DNA from: Rahnella ecdela
Lineage (GTDB): Bacteria; Pseudomonadota; Gammaproteobacteria; Enterobacterales; Enterobacteriaceae
Length of the DNA: 64,000 nucleotides
Assembly (NCBI RefSeq): GCF_019049625.1
Contig: NZ_JAFMOY010000132.1
Location: 434,001 to 498,000 of the forward strand
Reading direction: 5' to 3'
A program made the position numbers and the translations under genes. Shown one piece after another: positions 35,698-47,097 of this stretch (positions are counted from its first letter, which is position 1; each line of letters begins with the position of its first letter). The notes beneath the pieces are model-generated. The model saw only the letters and a list, made by a program, of their open reading frames with translations, made no database searches and was not told where the DNA came from.

Positions 35698-37266
35698 TTA
35701 CCGAGCTTGCTCAAGTGGCGCTGAAGTTTGTTCATAATGATAACGGCCCGTTTTCAGGCTGCTTGGGCCCAGGCGCGCATATTTGAACATCAGGAACATT
35801 TCAGCGATCAGGAACAGGGTGTACAGGCCACAGATAAGGATCATCGAGGAGAGTACATCACCCACCGTCAGGGAGGAGTGTGCAACCGCAGTCGGCAACA
35901 CCTCACCAATCGCCCAAGGCTGACGGCCATATTCGGCCACGAACCAGCCCGCTTCGACAGCAATCCACGGCAATGGAAGGCCGATGAATACCGCGCGGTG
36001 TAACCAACGTTTCTGACCAATCTTGCCGCGCAATACGGTGTAGAAGGACAGCGCAATCAGCACGAACATCAGGATGCCGCAGGCAACCATGATACGGAAT
36101 GCGAAGTAAAGTGGCAGAACGCGCGGGATAGAATCTTTGGTTGCTTTCTGAATCTGAGCGTCGGTCGCACCCGCCGGGTTGTCGGTATAGCGTTTGAGCA
36201 ACATACCGTAGCCCAGATCCTGCTTAGCATTTTCGAAATCGCTGCGTACTTTCGGGTCAGTGTTGCCCGAACGCAGTTCTTCCAGCAGGGTGTACGCTTT
36301 CATACCGTTACGGATACGCACTTCGTGTTGCGCCATCAGGTCTTTCAGACCGGTGACCGGCGTATCAACAGAACGCGTCGCAATCAGGCCGAGCAGGTAT
36401 GGGATCTGAATAGAATATTCATTTTCCATTTTATCCTGATTAGGCATACCAAACAGCGTGAAGCTGGCGGGTGCAGGTTGGGTGTCCCACTCTGCTTCGA
36501 TAGCCGCCAGTTTGGTTTTCTGCACGTCACCCATTTCGTAACCGGATTCATCACCCAGCACAATAACGGAAAGTACGGCAGCCAGACCAAAGCTTGCAGC
36601 AATCGCAAATGAGCGTTTCGCGAAACCGACGTCACGACCTTTAAGCAGGTAGTAAGAGCTGATAGCCAGAATGAACATCGCGCCAGTCACATAACCAGAC
36701 GCTACGGTGTGAACGAATTTAACCTGTGCAACCGGGTTCAGGACCAGCTCAGAGAAGCTGACCATTTCCATTCGCATGGTTTCGTAGTTGAAGGTGGAAG
36801 CAATCGGGTTTTGCATCCAGCCGTTCGCCACCAGGATCCACAATGCAGACAAGTTTGAGCCAAGAGCCACAAACCAGGTCACTGTCATGTGCTGAACTTT
36901 AGAAAGACGATCCCAACCGAAGAAGAACAGGCCGACTAAAGTGGATTCCAGGAAGAACGCCATCAAACCTTCGATCGCCAGAGGCGCACCGAAGATATCA
37001 CCGACGTAATGTGAGAAATATGACCAGTTAGTACCGAACTGGAATTCCATGGTTAAACCGGTTGCAACGCCCAGTGCAAAGTTAATTGCAAAAAGTTTGC
37101 CCCAGAATTTGGTCATATCTTTATAGATTTGTTTGCCGGAAAGCACATAAACCGTTTCCATAATTGCCAGTAAAAACGCCATACCCAGCGTTAATGGCAC
37201 AAATAGGAAATGGTACATGGCTGTTAAAGCAAACTGTAAACGCGACAGTTCAACGATATCAAACAT
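35698..37266 (-). CDS. cydA: Cytochrome bd-I ubiquinol oxidase subunit I
   Basis: 522 residues, identical in length to E. coli CydA; carries hemes b558, b595 and d. The heme ligand His19 (MYHFLF) is in place, and the long periplasmic Q-loop (about residues 250-380, with the quinol-site segment EWDTQPAP) is of the long type. The ATG at 37266 gives the canonical N-terminus [20 protein letters not shown]; an upstream frame to 37338 is not supported. Confidence 0.97.
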   Translation of the reverse strand: MFDIVELSRLQFALTAMYHFLFVPLTLGMAFLLAIMETVYVLSGKQIYKDMTKFWGKLFAINFALGVATGLTMEFQFGTNWSYFSHYVGDIFGAPLAIEGLMAFFLESTLVGLFFFGWDRLSKVQHMTVTWFVALGSNLSALWILVANGWMQNPIASTFNYETMRMEMVSFSELVLNPVAQVKFVHTVASGYVTGAMFILAISSYYLLKGRDVGFAKRSFAIAASFGLAAVLSVIVLGDESGYEMGDVQKTKLAAIEAEWDTQPAPASFTLFGMPNQDKMENEYSIQIPYLLGLIATRSVDTPVTGLKDLMAQHEVRIRNGMKAYTLLEELRSGNTDPKVRSDFENAKQDLGYGMLLKRYTDNPAGATDAQIQKATKDSIPRVLPLYFAFRIMVACGILMFVLIALSFYTVLRGKIGQKRWLHRAVFIGLPLPWIAVEAGWFVAEYGRQPWAIGEVLPTAVAHSSLTVGDVLSSMILICGLYTLFLIAEMFLMFKYARLGPSSLKTGRYHYEQTSAPLEQAR

Positions 37267-37863
37267 CTTGACCCCTTGCTCCTCGGAGGAAGACCCCAAA
37301 TTGCGATCTTTGACGAACCGGTTGCCGGAACGCCTCATGACTACCAGTATTCAAATGTGTGTAGAACAGAAATGCCCGCGGCAGGCATTCTGGACCCGGA
37401 AAACGCAACGTCAGTAAGCCTGTAAGAGGCTGATGAACAGGCGAAATCGCGGGGAAAAGTAAACATACAAAAAGCTGATGTTACAGGACCAATATGTTAC
37501 GCCAGTAATCCCACACATTAAATAGGTTTTTTAGTGACCCAAAGCGGATTTCCGTGTACAGGTCAATTTAAGAACAAAACAGTAAAATTCCCTGTAATTG
37601 ATCTGCCGCAATTTAAGCCTATCTCCTTGTTTATTTCTATATTATCCACGTCAAATTCCGAAAAAATATTTCAGAATGTTAACCATTGGTTTCATTGAGC
37701 TTTAACGGTGGTCTTAATGTTAATTAATTGTATTTTTATAGTTGTCGTAAATATCTATTTTGCTACCTGTTGAAACCTAATTATTAACCTTTTATTTCCA
37801 ATGAACGTATCGTGCTGTGTTAATAAATATAGCTCAATTCAGCGAATGTTAAATATTTTACTT
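37267..37863. promoter_or_regulatory. cydA upstream region with ArcA-type sequences
   Basis: About 600 bp with no gene I can support. AT-rich from 37600 on. It holds TGTTAATTAA at 37718-37727, an exact match to the ArcA consensus core, and further TGTTAAATA-like segments near 37847. E. coli cydA is ArcA-activated and FNR-repressed; no good FNR site was found. A hairpin AATGCC / GGCATT is at 37371-37389. Confidence 0.5.
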
Positions 37864-37892
37864 AAAATAAAAAAGGCCACCCGAGGGCGGCC
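37864..37892 (-). terminator. Terminator of the sdh-suc operon
   Basis: Minus strand GGCCGCC / GGTGGCC (one G-U pair) with a four-base loop, then six T. About 75 bp beyond the sucD stop. Confidence 0.85.
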
Positions 37893-37965
37893 AACATGTC
37901 GAATCTTTTTCTTATAAAAATAGACACCATCGCATCGGAATTTTTTCCGGCGCGACCGGTGATAC
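37866..37965 (-). ncRNA. Candidate 3'-UTR small RNA (SdhX/RybD position)
   Basis: In E. coli a small RNA, SdhX, is made from the sdh-suc 3' UTR ending at the operon terminator. The equivalent 100-nt 3' UTR here ends in a clean terminator with a U tail and contains an unpaired AT-rich stretch (TATTTTTATAAG). Position is the main argument; the seed sequence was not verified. Confidence 0.3.
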
Positions 37966-38838
37966 TTACTGTGGCAGAAGAGATTTCACGGCTTCGCCGA
38001 TATCTGCCAGGCTGCGAACGGTTTTAACGCCAGCGGCTTCCAGTGCTGCAAATTTCTCGTCTGCGGTGCCTTTACCACCGGCAATGATGGCGCCAGCGTG
38101 GCCCATACGTTTGCCTTTAGGCGCAGTGACACCGGCGATGTAACCTACAACCGGTTTGGTCACGTGTGCTTTGATGTAAGCAGCCGCTTCTTCTTCCGCG
38201 TTACCACCGATTTCACCGATCATGACGATCACTTCAGTCTGTGGATCTTCCTGGAACAGTTTCAGGATATCGATGAAGTTAGAGCCCGGGATCGGGTCAC
38301 CGCCGATACCGACGCAGGTAGACTGGCCGTAACCGTAATCAGTGGTCTGTTTAACGGCTTCATACGTCAGAGTACCGGAGCGGGAAACGATACCCACTTT
38401 GCCTGGCAGGTGGATATGGCCAGGCATGATGCCGATTTTGCATTCGCCAGGGGTGATAACGCCCGGGCAGTTTGGCCCGATCATCACTGCATCGCTTTGA
38501 TCCAGTTTCACTTTAACAACCAGCATATCCAGCGTCGGGATACCTTCAGTGATACAGATGATCAGTTTGATGCCAGCATCCAGCGCTTCCAGAATGGAAT
38601 CTTTACAGAACGGTGCCGGAACATAAATCACAGACGCGGTGGCGCCGGTGGTTTCTACCGCTTCACGCACGGTGTTGAACACTGGCAGACCCAGATGCTC
38701 GGTGCCGCCTTTGCCTGGCGTAACACCGCCCACCATTTTTGTGCCGTAAGCGATAGCTTGTTCGGAGTGGAAAGTACCCTGGCTACCGGTGAAACCCTGG
38801 CAGATAACTTTGGTGTTCTTGTTGATTAAAATCGACAT
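37966..38838 (-). CDS. sucD: Succinyl-CoA synthetase alpha subunit
   Basis: 290 residues. CoA-binding Rossmann domain at the start ([19 protein letters not shown]) and the phosphohistidine loop [21 protein letters not shown] near residue 240. Converts succinyl-CoA to succinate with ADP phosphorylation, together with SucC. Its ATG overlaps the sucC stop by one base (TAATG), so coupled translation and equal stoichiometry are expected. Confidence 0.97.
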   Translation of the reverse strand: MSILINKNTKVICQGFTGSQGTFHSEQAIAYGTKMVGGVTPGKGGTEHLGLPVFNTVREAVETTGATASVIYVPAPFCKDSILEALDAGIKLIICITEGIPTLDMLVVKVKLDQSDAVMIGPNCPGVITPGECKIGIMPGHIHLPGKVGIVSRSGTLTYEAVKQTTDYGYGQSTCVGIGGDPIPGSNFIDILKLFQEDPQTEVIVMIGEIGGNAEEEAAAYIKAHVTKPVVGYIAGVTAPKGKRMGHAGAIIAGGKGTADEKFAALEAAGVKTVRSLADIGEAVKSLLPQ

Positions 38839-40004
38839 TATTTCCCCTCCACTGCCGCGACAACTTGTTGAGCCGCATTCGTCAGGCTGGTCGCTGCAAT
38901 GATGTTCAAACCGCTGTCTGCCAGTTTTTTGGCACCCAGCTCTGCATTGTTACCTTCAAGACGTACCACAACCGGTACGCTGACGCCCACTTCTTCCACC
39001 GCACCGATGATACCGTCGGCGATCAGGTCGCAACGAACGATACCGCCGAAGATGTTAACGAAGACGGCTTTCACTTTTTCATCAGACAGGATGATTTTGA
39101 AGGCTTCGGTCACGCGTTCTTTGGTTGCACCACCGCCAACATCCAGGAAGTTAGCCGGTTCGCCACCGTGCAGTTTCACGATGTCCATGGTACCCATTGC
39201 CAGACCGGCACCGTTCACCATGCAACCGATGTTGCCGTCGAGCGCAACGTAGTTCAGTTCCCACTGCGCTGCCTGAGATTCACGGGCATCTTCCTGGCTG
39301 TAATCGCGCATTTCGCGCAATTCTGGCTGACGGAACAAGGCGTTGCCGTCCGCACCCAGTTTGCCATCGAGGCAGATCAGGTCACCTGCAGTCGTCACAA
39401 CCAGCGGGTTGATTTCGATGAGCGCCAGGTCGCGCTCTAAGAAGATGTTCGCCAGACCCATGAAGATCTTGGTGAACTGCTGAACCTGCTTACCGGTCAG
39501 ACCCAGTTTGAAAGCCAGTTCGCGACCCTGATAAGGCTGCGGACCTGCCAGCGGATCCAATGCCACTTTATGGATCAGGTGTGGCGTTTCTTCTGCCACT
39601 TTCTCAATTTCCACGCCACCTTCAGTAGACGCCATGAACACCACACGACGGGAGCTGCGATCGACTACCGCACCGAGGTACAGTTCCTGATCGATATCCG
39701 TTGCCGCTTCAACCAGAATTTGGTTAACCGGCTGACCGCTGGCGTCTGTCTGGTAAGTGACCAGACGTTTACCCAGCCAGTGCTCAGCAAAAGCGCGAAT
39801 TTCTTCTTTGCTTTTAACCACTTTCACGCCGCCCGCTTTACCGCGGCCACCGGCATGAACCTGACATTTCACCACCCACGGACCGGCACCGATTTTCGAT
39901 GCCGCCTCTTCCGCTTCACGCGGGGTGGAACAGGCGAAGCCTGATGGTGCTGGCAGGCCGTAGCGCAGGAACAGCTGTTTCGCCTGATACTCGTGTAAAT
40001 TCAT
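38838..40004 (-). CDS. sucC: Succinyl-CoA synthetase beta subunit
   Basis: 388 residues (E. coli 388). ATP-grasp domain at the N-terminus with [17 protein letters not shown] near residue 45, and the C-terminal CoA-ligase domain with [17 protein letters not shown] and [12 protein letters not shown]. It supplies the nucleotide-binding half of the enzyme. The start [12 protein letters not shown] is the family norm. 100 bp after sucB. Confidence 0.97.
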   Translation of the reverse strand: MNLHEYQAKQLFLRYGLPAPSGFACSTPREAEEAASKIGAGPWVVKCQVHAGGRGKAGGVKVVKSKEEIRAFAEHWLGKRLVTYQTDASGQPVNQILVEAATDIDQELYLGAVVDRSSRRVVFMASTEGGVEIEKVAEETPHLIHKVALDPLAGPQPYQGRELAFKLGLTGKQVQQFTKIFMGLANIFLERDLALIEINPLVVTTAGDLICLDGKLGADGNALFRQPELREMRDYSQEDARESQAAQWELNYVALDGNIGCMVNGAGLAMGTMDIVKLHGGEPANFLDVGGGATKERVTEAFKIILSDEKVKAVFVNIFGGIVRCDLIADGIIGAVEEVGVSVPVVVRLEGNNAELGAKKLADSGLNIIAATSLTNAAQQVVAAVEGK

Positions 40005-40104
40005 GATGTTCTATCCATTCTTATTCGGTAAGTAGGAAGGCTTATCAGGGCACAGCGAACTGTGCCGCAGATTTTTCGATCTCTAATCTTTCGCTGTGCC
40101 GGGA

Positions 40105-41334
40105 CTAAACGTCCAGCAACAGACGAGCCGGATCTTCCAGCATTTCTTTAATGGTCACCAGGAAGCCGACCGATTCACGGCCGTCCACCAGACGGTGATC
40201 GTAGGACAGTGCCAGATACATCATTGGCAAAATCACTACCTGACCATTAACCGCCATAGGACGATCTTTAATGGCATGCATGCCGAGGATCGCACTCTGT
40301 GGTGGGTTGATGATTGGCGTGGACATCAGGGAGCCGAAGACACCGCCGTTAGTCACGGTAAAGTTACCGCCGGTCAGTTCTTCCACTTTCAGTTTGCCGT
40401 CACGGCCTTTGATCGCCAGCTCTTTGATTTGCTTCTCGATATCAGCCATGCCCAGGGTATCTACGTCACGCAGAACCGGCGTTACCAGGCCACGCGGAGT
40501 CGATACAGCAATGCTGACGTCGAAGTAGTTGTGGTAAACCACATCTTCGCCATCAATAGATGCGTTCACTTCCGGATAGCGTTTCAGCGCTTCAACCACG
40601 GCTTTCAGATAGAAAGACATGAAGCCCAGACGCACACCGTGACGTTTTTCGAAACCATCACCGTACTGCTTACGCAGATCCATGATTGGCTTCATGTTGA
40701 TTTCGTTGAAGGTGGTCAGCATCGCAGTGCTGTTCTTCGCTTCAAGCAGACGCTCAGCAACGCGCTTACGCAGACGGGTCATAGGAACATGTTTTTCGCT
40801 ACGTGAACCCAGAGCCGGTGCGGCGCTGGTCGCTGTCGGAGCTGCGGCTGGCGCGGCTGCCGGTTTAGCGTCTTTGGCTTTCGCCAGATGCTGTTCGATA
40901 TCTTCACGGGTCAGACGACCGCCAACACCGCTGCCTTTGATAGCGCTGGCATCCAGAGAATGTTCAGCAATCAGGCGGCGGATAGCCGGGCTGAGTGCGT
41001 CATTGTTCTCTTCTTCCAGTGCTGCCGTGTGGCGTGCCGCAGGAGTCGCTTCTTTTTCGGAGCTTTTCTCAGTGCTTGGCTTACCGGAGCTGTTGCCAGG
41101 ACGGATACGCGCCAGGATCTGACGGGAAATCACAGTGGCGCCTTCGTCTTCGATAATACTGTCCAGAATGCCGGCTTCACTTGCCGGAACTTCCAGAACC
41201 ACTTTATCGGTTTCAATTTCTACCAGTACATCGTCACGCTCAACACTGTCGCCCGGCTTTTTGTGCCAGGTGGCAACCGTCGCATCCGCAACGGATTCAG
41301 GAAGGTCAGGGACCAGAATATCTACGCTACTCAT
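40105..41334 (-). CDS. sucB: 2-oxoglutarate dehydrogenase E2 (dihydrolipoyl succinyltransferase)
   Basis: 409 residues. One lipoyl domain (residues 1-77) with the lipoylated Lys44 in [12 protein letters not shown], a flexible Ala/Pro linker, the peripheral-subunit-binding domain ([24 protein letters not shown] near 110-145) and the catalytic domain ending with DHRLVDGRE, which carries the active-site His. Forms the 24-mer core of the complex. Confidence 0.97.
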   Translation of the reverse strand: MSSVDILVPDLPESVADATVATWHKKPGDSVERDDVLVEIETDKVVLEVPASEAGILDSIIEDEGATVISRQILARIRPGNSSGKPSTEKSSEKEATPAARHTAALEEENNDALSPAIRRLIAEHSLDASAIKGSGVGGRLTREDIEQHLAKAKDAKPAAAPAAAPTATSAAPALGSRSEKHVPMTRLRKRVAERLLEAKNSTAMLTTFNEINMKPIMDLRKQYGDGFEKRHGVRLGFMSFYLKAVVEALKRYPEVNASIDGEDVVYHNYFDVSIAVSTPRGLVTPVLRDVDTLGMADIEKQIKELAIKGRDGKLKVEELTGGNFTVTNGGVFGSLMSTPIINPPQSAILGMHAIKDRPMAVNGQVVILPMMYLALSYDHRLVDGRESVGFLVTIKEMLEDPARLLLDV

Positions 41335-41379
41335 TATAAATCCTTCTTATGTTCCATAGTGTTAACTCACGCCAACGCG

Positions 41380-44187
41380 TTATTTAACGTTAAGCGCATC
41401 GTTAACCAGATCTTGCTGTTGCTTCTGGTGAACGGACATGTATCCGACTGCCGGAGAGGCAGAGGCCGGGCGTCCTGCGTAACGTAAAGAAGCCCCGAAA
41501 GGAATCACTTCACGGAAATTGTGCTGGCTGCAATACCACGCGCCCTGGTTCAGCGGCTCTTCCTGACACCAGACGAAATCATGAACGTGTGAGAATTTCT
41601 CAAGCACTTCCTGAATCGCTTTGTGCGGGAACGGGTACAGCTGCTCGATGCGGACAATCGCCACATCGGTTTGCTCGTTTTTGCGACGTTGTTCCAGCAG
41701 GTCGTAATAAACCTTACCGGAGCACATCACCACGCGCTTAACCTGTTTTGGATCCAGCTCGTCAACTTCACCAATCGCTGGCAGGAAGCTGCCGTCGGCC
41801 AGTTCTTCCAGCGTAGAAACTGCCAGAGGATGACGCAACAGTGACTTCGGTGACATCACGATCAGCGGACGGCGCATACCGCGCAGTGCCTGACGACGGA
41901 TCATGTGGTAAACCTGCGCCGGGGTAGACGGGATACACACCTGCATATTTTGCTCAGCGCAAAGTTGCAGATAGCGTTCCAGACGCGCGGAGGAGTGCTC
42001 CGGCCCCTGCCCTTCGTAGCCGTGCGGCAACAGCATGACCAGACCACACATGCGGCCCCATTTCTGTTCGCCGGAACTGATGAACTGGTCGATAACCACC
42101 TGCGCACCGTTGGCGAAGTCACCGAACTGCGCTTCCCAGATAGTCAGGGTGCGAGGTTCAGCGGTGGCATAACCATATTCAAACGCCAGTACTGCTTCTT
42201 CGGAAAGCACGGAATCCCAGACGTTGAATTCACCCTGGCTGTTATGGATATTGGCCAGCGGCACGTATACGGAACCGTTTTTCTGATTGTGGATCACAGC
42301 ATGACGATGGAAGAAGGTGCCACGACCGGTATCTTCACCGGACAGACGAATCGGAATACCTTCGTCCACCAGCGTAGCGTACGCCAGATTTTCTGCGCCG
42401 CCCCAGTCGAATTTCTTATTACCTTCGGCCATCTCGTTACGGTCGCCGTAAATCTTGGCAACGCGTGACTGCATTTCAATCGCATCCGGCACATGGCTGA
42501 CGCGACGCGCCAGTTCCTGCAGACGTTTATGCTCAACCTTATTCGGGTATGGCTCGTCCCACTCATGATTGAGATACGGTGACCAGGTGAAAGTGTGCAT
42601 GTCATTCTGACGCCACTCTTCCACTACGCACTCACCGGCATCCAGCGCATCACGGTACAGATTGACCATTTCCGTCGCATCTTCGAGACTGGCAACGTTC
42701 TGCTCAGTCAGGACGTCTGCGTAGATTTTGCGTGGCGTCGGGTGTTTCTTGATCTTGGTGTACATCAGCGGCTGGGTTGCGCTTGGTTCGTCGGCCTCGT
42801 TATGGCCGTGGCGACGGTAGCAAACCAGGTCGATCATGACGTCACGTTTAAAGGTGTTACGGAAATCCAGTGCCAGACGGGTCACGAAAGCGACCGCTTC
42901 CGGGTCATCGGCATTCACGTGGAAAATCGGCGCCTGCACCATTTTCGCGATATCGGTACAGTAATCGGTGGAGCGCGCATCTTTTGGATTCGAGGTGGTG
43001 AAGCCCACCTGGTTATTGATGACGATACGCACGGTACCGCCCACTTCATAACCGCGTGCCAGCGACATGTTCAGGGTTTCCTGAACCACACCCTGACCGG
43101 TAATTGCCGCGTCACCGTGAATGGTGATTGGCAGAACCATGTTGCTGCGCGCTTCGTCCAGACGGTCACGACGGGCACGAACAGAACCGATAACCACCGG
43201 GCTGACGATTTCCAGGTGCGACGGGTTGAACGCCAGCGCCAGGTGAACCATGCCGCCTTCGGTTTCCACATCAGACGAATAGCCCATGTGGTATTTCACG
43301 TCACCGGTACCCAGGTGTTCTTTATGCTTACCGGAGAATTCGTCGAACAGGTCCTGAGGTTTTTTACCCAGCACGTTGATCAGCACGTTCAGACGACCGC
43401 GGTGCGCCATACCCAGCACCACTTCGCGGGTTCCGTTTTTGCCGGCATGACGGATCATGTCTTTGAGCATAGGAACCAGCGCATCGCCGCCTTCGAGAGA
43501 GAAGCGTTTTGCGCCCGGGAATTTCGCACCCAGATAACGCTCCAGACCTTCAGCTGCGGTCAGTTCTTTCAGGAAGGTTTTTTTCTCATCATTGGTGAAA
43601 TTCGCACGACCAGCCACGGATTCGATACGCTGTTGGATCCAGCGTTTCTCTTCTGTGTTGGTGATGTGCATATATTCCGCACCAATGGATCCGCAATAGG
43701 TTTGCTTCAGGGCTTTATACAGCTCGCCGAGCTGCATGGTTTCCTTGCCAATGGCAAAAGAACCGACGTTGAAGGTCTCCTGGAAATCAGCTTCAGTAAG
43801 ATGATGGAACGCAGGATCCAGATCAGGTACGTCGTCCAGTTTCCACAGGCCGAGGGGATCAAGGTTCGCGTTCTGATGGCCACGGAAGCGGAAGGCGTTG
43901 ATTAACTGCAGCACCTTGACTTGCTTGGCATCCGTTTCAGGATCGCTGATGGAGGAGTTATAACGTGACGCGTCTTTCGCCAGGCGGCGGAAGTAGTCCC
44001 GTGTTTGAGAATGGAGTTGCTCTGGTTTCACACCCACTGTTGGTAGCTGTTTAAAAATCGAACGCCAGCTATCGTCAACGGAACCAGGATCGGTTAAGTA
44101 GTCTTCATAGAGTTGTTCTATGTAAGACTGGTTCGCACCCGCCAGATAGGAGGAATCCAGCCAGGCCTTCATTGCGCCGTTCTGCAT
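41380..44187 (-). CDS. sucA: 2-oxoglutarate dehydrogenase E1
   Basis: 935 residues (E. coli 933), the thiamine-diphosphate-dependent decarboxylase of the complex. N-terminal MKAWLDSSYLAGANQSYIEQ, ThDP-binding GHRGR-like GMAHRGRLNVLINVLGKKPQ near residue 258, GDAAITGQGVVQETLNMS near 365 and the closing ASPAVGYMSVHQKQQQDLV. 45 bp before sucB. Confidence 0.97.
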   Translation of the reverse strand: MQNGAMKAWLDSSYLAGANQSYIEQLYEDYLTDPGSVDDSWRSIFKQLPTVGVKPEQLHSQTRDYFRRLAKDASRYNSSISDPETDAKQVKVLQLINAFRFRGHQNANLDPLGLWKLDDVPDLDPAFHHLTEADFQETFNVGSFAIGKETMQLGELYKALKQTYCGSIGAEYMHITNTEEKRWIQQRIESVAGRANFTNDEKKTFLKELTAAEGLERYLGAKFPGAKRFSLEGGDALVPMLKDMIRHAGKNGTREVVLGMAHRGRLNVLINVLGKKPQDLFDEFSGKHKEHLGTGDVKYHMGYSSDVETEGGMVHLALAFNPSHLEIVSPVVIGSVRARRDRLDEARSNMVLPITIHGDAAITGQGVVQETLNMSLARGYEVGGTVRIVINNQVGFTTSNPKDARSTDYCTDIAKMVQAPIFHVNADDPEAVAFVTRLALDFRNTFKRDVMIDLVCYRRHGHNEADEPSATQPLMYTKIKKHPTPRKIYADVLTEQNVASLEDATEMVNLYRDALDAGECVVEEWRQNDMHTFTWSPYLNHEWDEPYPNKVEHKRLQELARRVSHVPDAIEMQSRVAKIYGDRNEMAEGNKKFDWGGAENLAYATLVDEGIPIRLSGEDTGRGTFFHRHAVIHNQKNGSVYVPLANIHNSQGEFNVWDSVLSEEAVLAFEYGYATAEPRTLTIWEAQFGDFANGAQVVIDQFISSGEQKWGRMCGLVMLLPHGYEGQGPEHSSARLERYLQLCAEQNMQVCIPSTPAQVYHMIRRQALRGMRRPLIVMSPKSLLRHPLAVSTLEELADGSFLPAIGEVDELDPKQVKRVVMCSGKVYYDLLEQRRKNEQTDVAIVRIEQLYPFPHKAIQEVLEKFSHVHDFVWCQEEPLNQGAWYCSQHNFREVIPFGASLRYAGRPASASPAVGYMSVHQKQQQDLVNDALNVK

Positions 44188-44592
44188 CGTGATCCCTTAA
44201 GCTTTGAAGCTTTAGTTTTCGCCGTGGTTAATAATATTGACCGTGATACACCGCGGTAAAACGGTTTGCCTTACTAAAACAGTTCGTTGGTTGAGCATTT
44301 GGCTCTTCAAGGAACCTTCAAAAATCATCCATCTGGCTGAGTGATTTTTGAAGTTGCCCTGCTTTTTCTTCCCTGCTTTCTCCTGCCCCTTTATCCCCCT
44401 GATTTTGACCCGGCTATCTTACTCCAGTCAGGCGCAACTTTGTTGCACTTGTTGCTACTTTGTTATTAAAAAATTACTTATTTGCTATCGTCGCCTCAGT
44501 TACTGCATTTGTAACTAAAGAAAGTGTAAAACCGGGGGTAACTAAATAACAGCGGGAACCTGAGTTCCCGCTGATTGCGTTACCTAAACCAC
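44188..44592 (-). promoter_or_regulatory. sdhB-sucA intergenic region with two hairpins
   Basis: 405 bp without a supported gene. A 12-bp perfect inverted repeat CTTCAAAAATCA / TGATTTTTGAAG (44316-44327, 44342-44353) and a 10-bp one, CAGCGGGAAC / GTTCCCGCTG with CTGA loop (44550-44573), lie in it. The second starts 20 bp beyond the sdhB stop and is followed on the minus strand by TTATTTAGTT, so it may partly terminate sdh transcripts. A secondary sucA promoter, known in E. coli, would be here. Confidence 0.5.
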
Positions 44593-45309
44593 TCAGGCAC
44601 CACGCTGTAGAAGCATGGATTTGATGTGGCCGATCGCTTTGGTCGGGTTCAGCCCTTTCGGACATACACTCACACAGTTCATGATGCTGTGGCAGCGGAA
44701 TACGCTGAAAGCATCATTCAGATCGTCAAGGCGCGATTGTGTTTCGGTATCGCGGCTGTCGATCAGGAAACGGTAAGCGGCCAGGAGGCCTGCCGGACCC
44801 ACAAATTTGTCCGGATTCCACCAGAACGAAGGACAGGACGTCGAGCAGCAGGCGCAAAGAATACATTCGTACAATCCGTCCAGCTTTTCACGATCATCCG
44901 GCATCTGTAAATGTTCACGTGCCGGAGGATTTTTCCCATCATTCAACAGGTAAGGCTTAATCTTCTCATACTGCTTATAGAATTGTCCCATGTCCACAAC
45001 AAGGTCACGCACAACCGGCAAACCTGGCAACGGACGGATAACAATTTTCTTGCTGCCGTTACGCAGCGTCGATACCGGCGTGATACACGCCAGACCGTTT
45101 TTACCGTTCATGTTCACGCCATCAGACCCGCAAACACCTTCACGGCATGAGCGGCGGAAAGCCAGCGTCGGATCCTGTTCTTTCAGCAAAATCAGCGCGT
45201 CGAGCAACATCATGTCGCGCCCGTCTTTGGCTTCCAGCACGTAATCTTTCATGTACGGAACGTCATCGACGTCCGGGTTATAGCGATAAATCGAAAATTC
45301 GAGTTTCAT
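44593..45309 (-). CDS. sdhB: Succinate dehydrogenase iron-sulfur subunit
   Basis: 238 residues (E. coli 238). [2Fe-2S] ligands in RRSCREGVCGSDGVNMNGKNGLAC split near residues 55-75; [4Fe-4S] and [3Fe-4S] ligands in ECILCACCSTSCPSFWWNP and the later RCHSIMNCVSVCPKGLNP. It passes electrons from SdhA flavin to the quinone site. 18 bp after sdhA. Confidence 0.97.
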   Translation of the reverse strand: MKLEFSIYRYNPDVDDVPYMKDYVLEAKDGRDMMLLDALILLKEQDPTLAFRRSCREGVCGSDGVNMNGKNGLACITPVSTLRNGSKKIVIRPLPGLPVVRDLVVDMGQFYKQYEKIKPYLLNDGKNPPAREHLQMPDDREKLDGLYECILCACCSTSCPSFWWNPDKFVGPAGLLAAYRFLIDSRDTETQSRLDDLNDAFSVFRCHSIMNCVSVCPKGLNPTKAIGHIKSMLLQRGA

Positions 45310-45327
45310 GATTTTCTCCGCTCCGCC

Positions 45328-47094
45328 CTAGTAAGTACGCGCTTTCGGCGGGAACGCCGCGCGAAGCTTAGGCTGCATGTTCACCTCACGGCGGGTCATG
45401 CTTTCCGTTTCCGGCTGATACAGCGTATGGCACAACCAGTTCGCATCATCACGCTCAGGGAAGTCGAAGCGGCTGTGTGCGCCACGGCTTTCTGTACGAT
45501 AGTTTGCGGAGACGGCAGTAGAGAACGCGGTTTCCATCAGGTTATCCAGCTCCAGACACTCGACGCGCTGGGTATTGAATTCTGAGGAAGTATCATCCAG
45601 ACGCGCTGATTTCAGACGCTCGCGGATCACTTTCAGTTCTTCCAGACCTTTCGCCATCGCATCACCTTCGCGGAATACCGAGAAGTTATTCTGCATGCAC
45701 GATTGCAGGTCTTTACGGATAGCCACCGGATCTTCACCTGAACGGGTGTTGTTCCAGCGGTTCAGACGTTCCAGAGACACATCGATATCATCCTGAGACG
45801 CATCGCGGCTTTCGCCCTGCTCGGTAATGGATTCCTGCAGATGCATACCCGCTGCGCGACCAAACACCACCAGATCCAGCAGTGAGTTACCGCCCAGACG
45901 GTTAGCGCCGTGAACCGATACGCAGGCGATTTCGCCGACCGCGAACAGCCCCGGAATCACTTCATCCTGACCCTGTGCGTTTACACGCAGCGCCTGACCG
46001 GTCACTTTGGTCGGTATACCGCCCATCATGTAGTGGCAGGTTGGGATAACTGGGATGGGCTCTTTCACCGGATCGACGTGTGCGAAGGTACGCGACAGTT
46101 CAAGGATGCCCGGCAGGCGGGATTCCAGAACGTCTTTACCCAGATGATCAAGTTTCAGTTTAGCGTGCGGGCCCCACGGACCTTCGCAGCCACGGCCTTC
46201 ACGGATTTCGATCATGATGGAACGCGCCACCACGTCACGACCCGCCAGGTCTTTCGCATTCGGCGCATAACGTTCCATGAAACGTTCGCCGTCTTTATTA
46301 AGCAGATAACCGCCTTCACCACGGCAGCCTTCTGTTACCAGAACCCCTGCACCGGCGATACCGGTCGGGTGGAACTGCCACATTTCCATATCCTGCACCG
46401 GCACGCCAGCACGCAGCGCCATGCCGACACCGTCACCGGTATTAATGTGGGCGTTGGTGGTGGACTGATAAATACGGCCCGCACCGCCGGTGGCCAGCAC
46501 GGTCGCTTTGGCTTTGAAGTACACGACTTCACCGGTTTCGATACAGATAGCCGTACAACCGACGATTGCGCCGTCCTGGTTTTTCACTAAATCCAGTGAA
46601 TACCATTCGGAGAAAATCGTGGTGCCGTTTTTCAGGTTTTGCTGATACAGCGTGTGCAGCAAGGCGTGACCGGTACGGTCAGCCGCAGCCGCAGTACGTG
46701 CCGCCTGCTCGCCACCGAAGTTCTTCGACTGGCCGCCAAACGGACGCTGATAAATACGGCCGTCTTCAAGACGGGAGAAAGGCAGCCCCATGTGCTCCAG
46801 TTCCAGAATCGCTTCCGGGCCGGTTTTACACATATATTCAATGGCGTCCTGGTCACCGATATAGTCGGAACCTTTTACGGTGTCGTACATGTGCCATTCC
46901 CAGTCATCCTCATGGGTGTTACCCAGCGCGACGGTGATACCGCCCTGCGCTGACACCGTATGGGAGCGGGTCGGGAAGACTTTAGAAATCAGGGCGCAAG
47001 ACAGCCCCATTTGTGAAATTTGTAACGCCGCACGCATACCGGCGCCACCTGCGCCGATAACGACAGCATCAAACTCTCTGACTGGCAGATTCAT
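45328..47094 (-). CDS. sdhA: Succinate dehydrogenase flavoprotein subunit
   Basis: 588 residues (E. coli 588). N-terminal FAD Rossmann loop [15 protein letters not shown], the histidyl-FAD site [13 protein letters not shown] (His45), substrate-site [22 protein letters not shown] near 240, and the late RRVE-type [15 protein letters not shown]. Oxidises succinate to fumarate in the TCA cycle; sits on the cytoplasmic face of complex II. Confidence 0.97.
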   Translation of the reverse strand: MNLPVREFDAVVIGAGGAGMRAALQISQMGLSCALISKVFPTRSHTVSAQGGITVALGNTHEDDWEWHMYDTVKGSDYIGDQDAIEYMCKTGPEAILELEHMGLPFSRLEDGRIYQRPFGGQSKNFGGEQAARTAAAADRTGHALLHTLYQQNLKNGTTIFSEWYSLDLVKNQDGAIVGCTAICIETGEVVYFKAKATVLATGGAGRIYQSTTNAHINTGDGVGMALRAGVPVQDMEMWQFHPTGIAGAGVLVTEGCRGEGGYLLNKDGERFMERYAPNAKDLAGRDVVARSIMIEIREGRGCEGPWGPHAKLKLDHLGKDVLESRLPGILELSRTFAHVDPVKEPIPVIPTCHYMMGGIPTKVTGQALRVNAQGQDEVIPGLFAVGEIACVSVHGANRLGGNSLLDLVVFGRAAGMHLQESITEQGESRDASQDDIDVSLERLNRWNNTRSGEDPVAIRKDLQSCMQNNFSVFREGDAMAKGLEELKVIRERLKSARLDDTSSEFNTQRVECLELDNLMETAFSTAVSANYRTESRGAHSRFDFPERDDANWLCHTLYQPETESMTRREVNMQPKLRAAFPPKARTY

Positions 47095-47097
47095 TTA

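Noticed and set aside
37267-37338. 24-residue extension of cydA
   Set aside because: The CydA N-terminus is invariant and begins at the ATG at 37266.
42595-43905. 436-residue ORF antisense to sucA
   Set aside because: It lies wholly opposite a complete, highly conserved sucA and shows no recognisable domain; a shadow of biased codon use.
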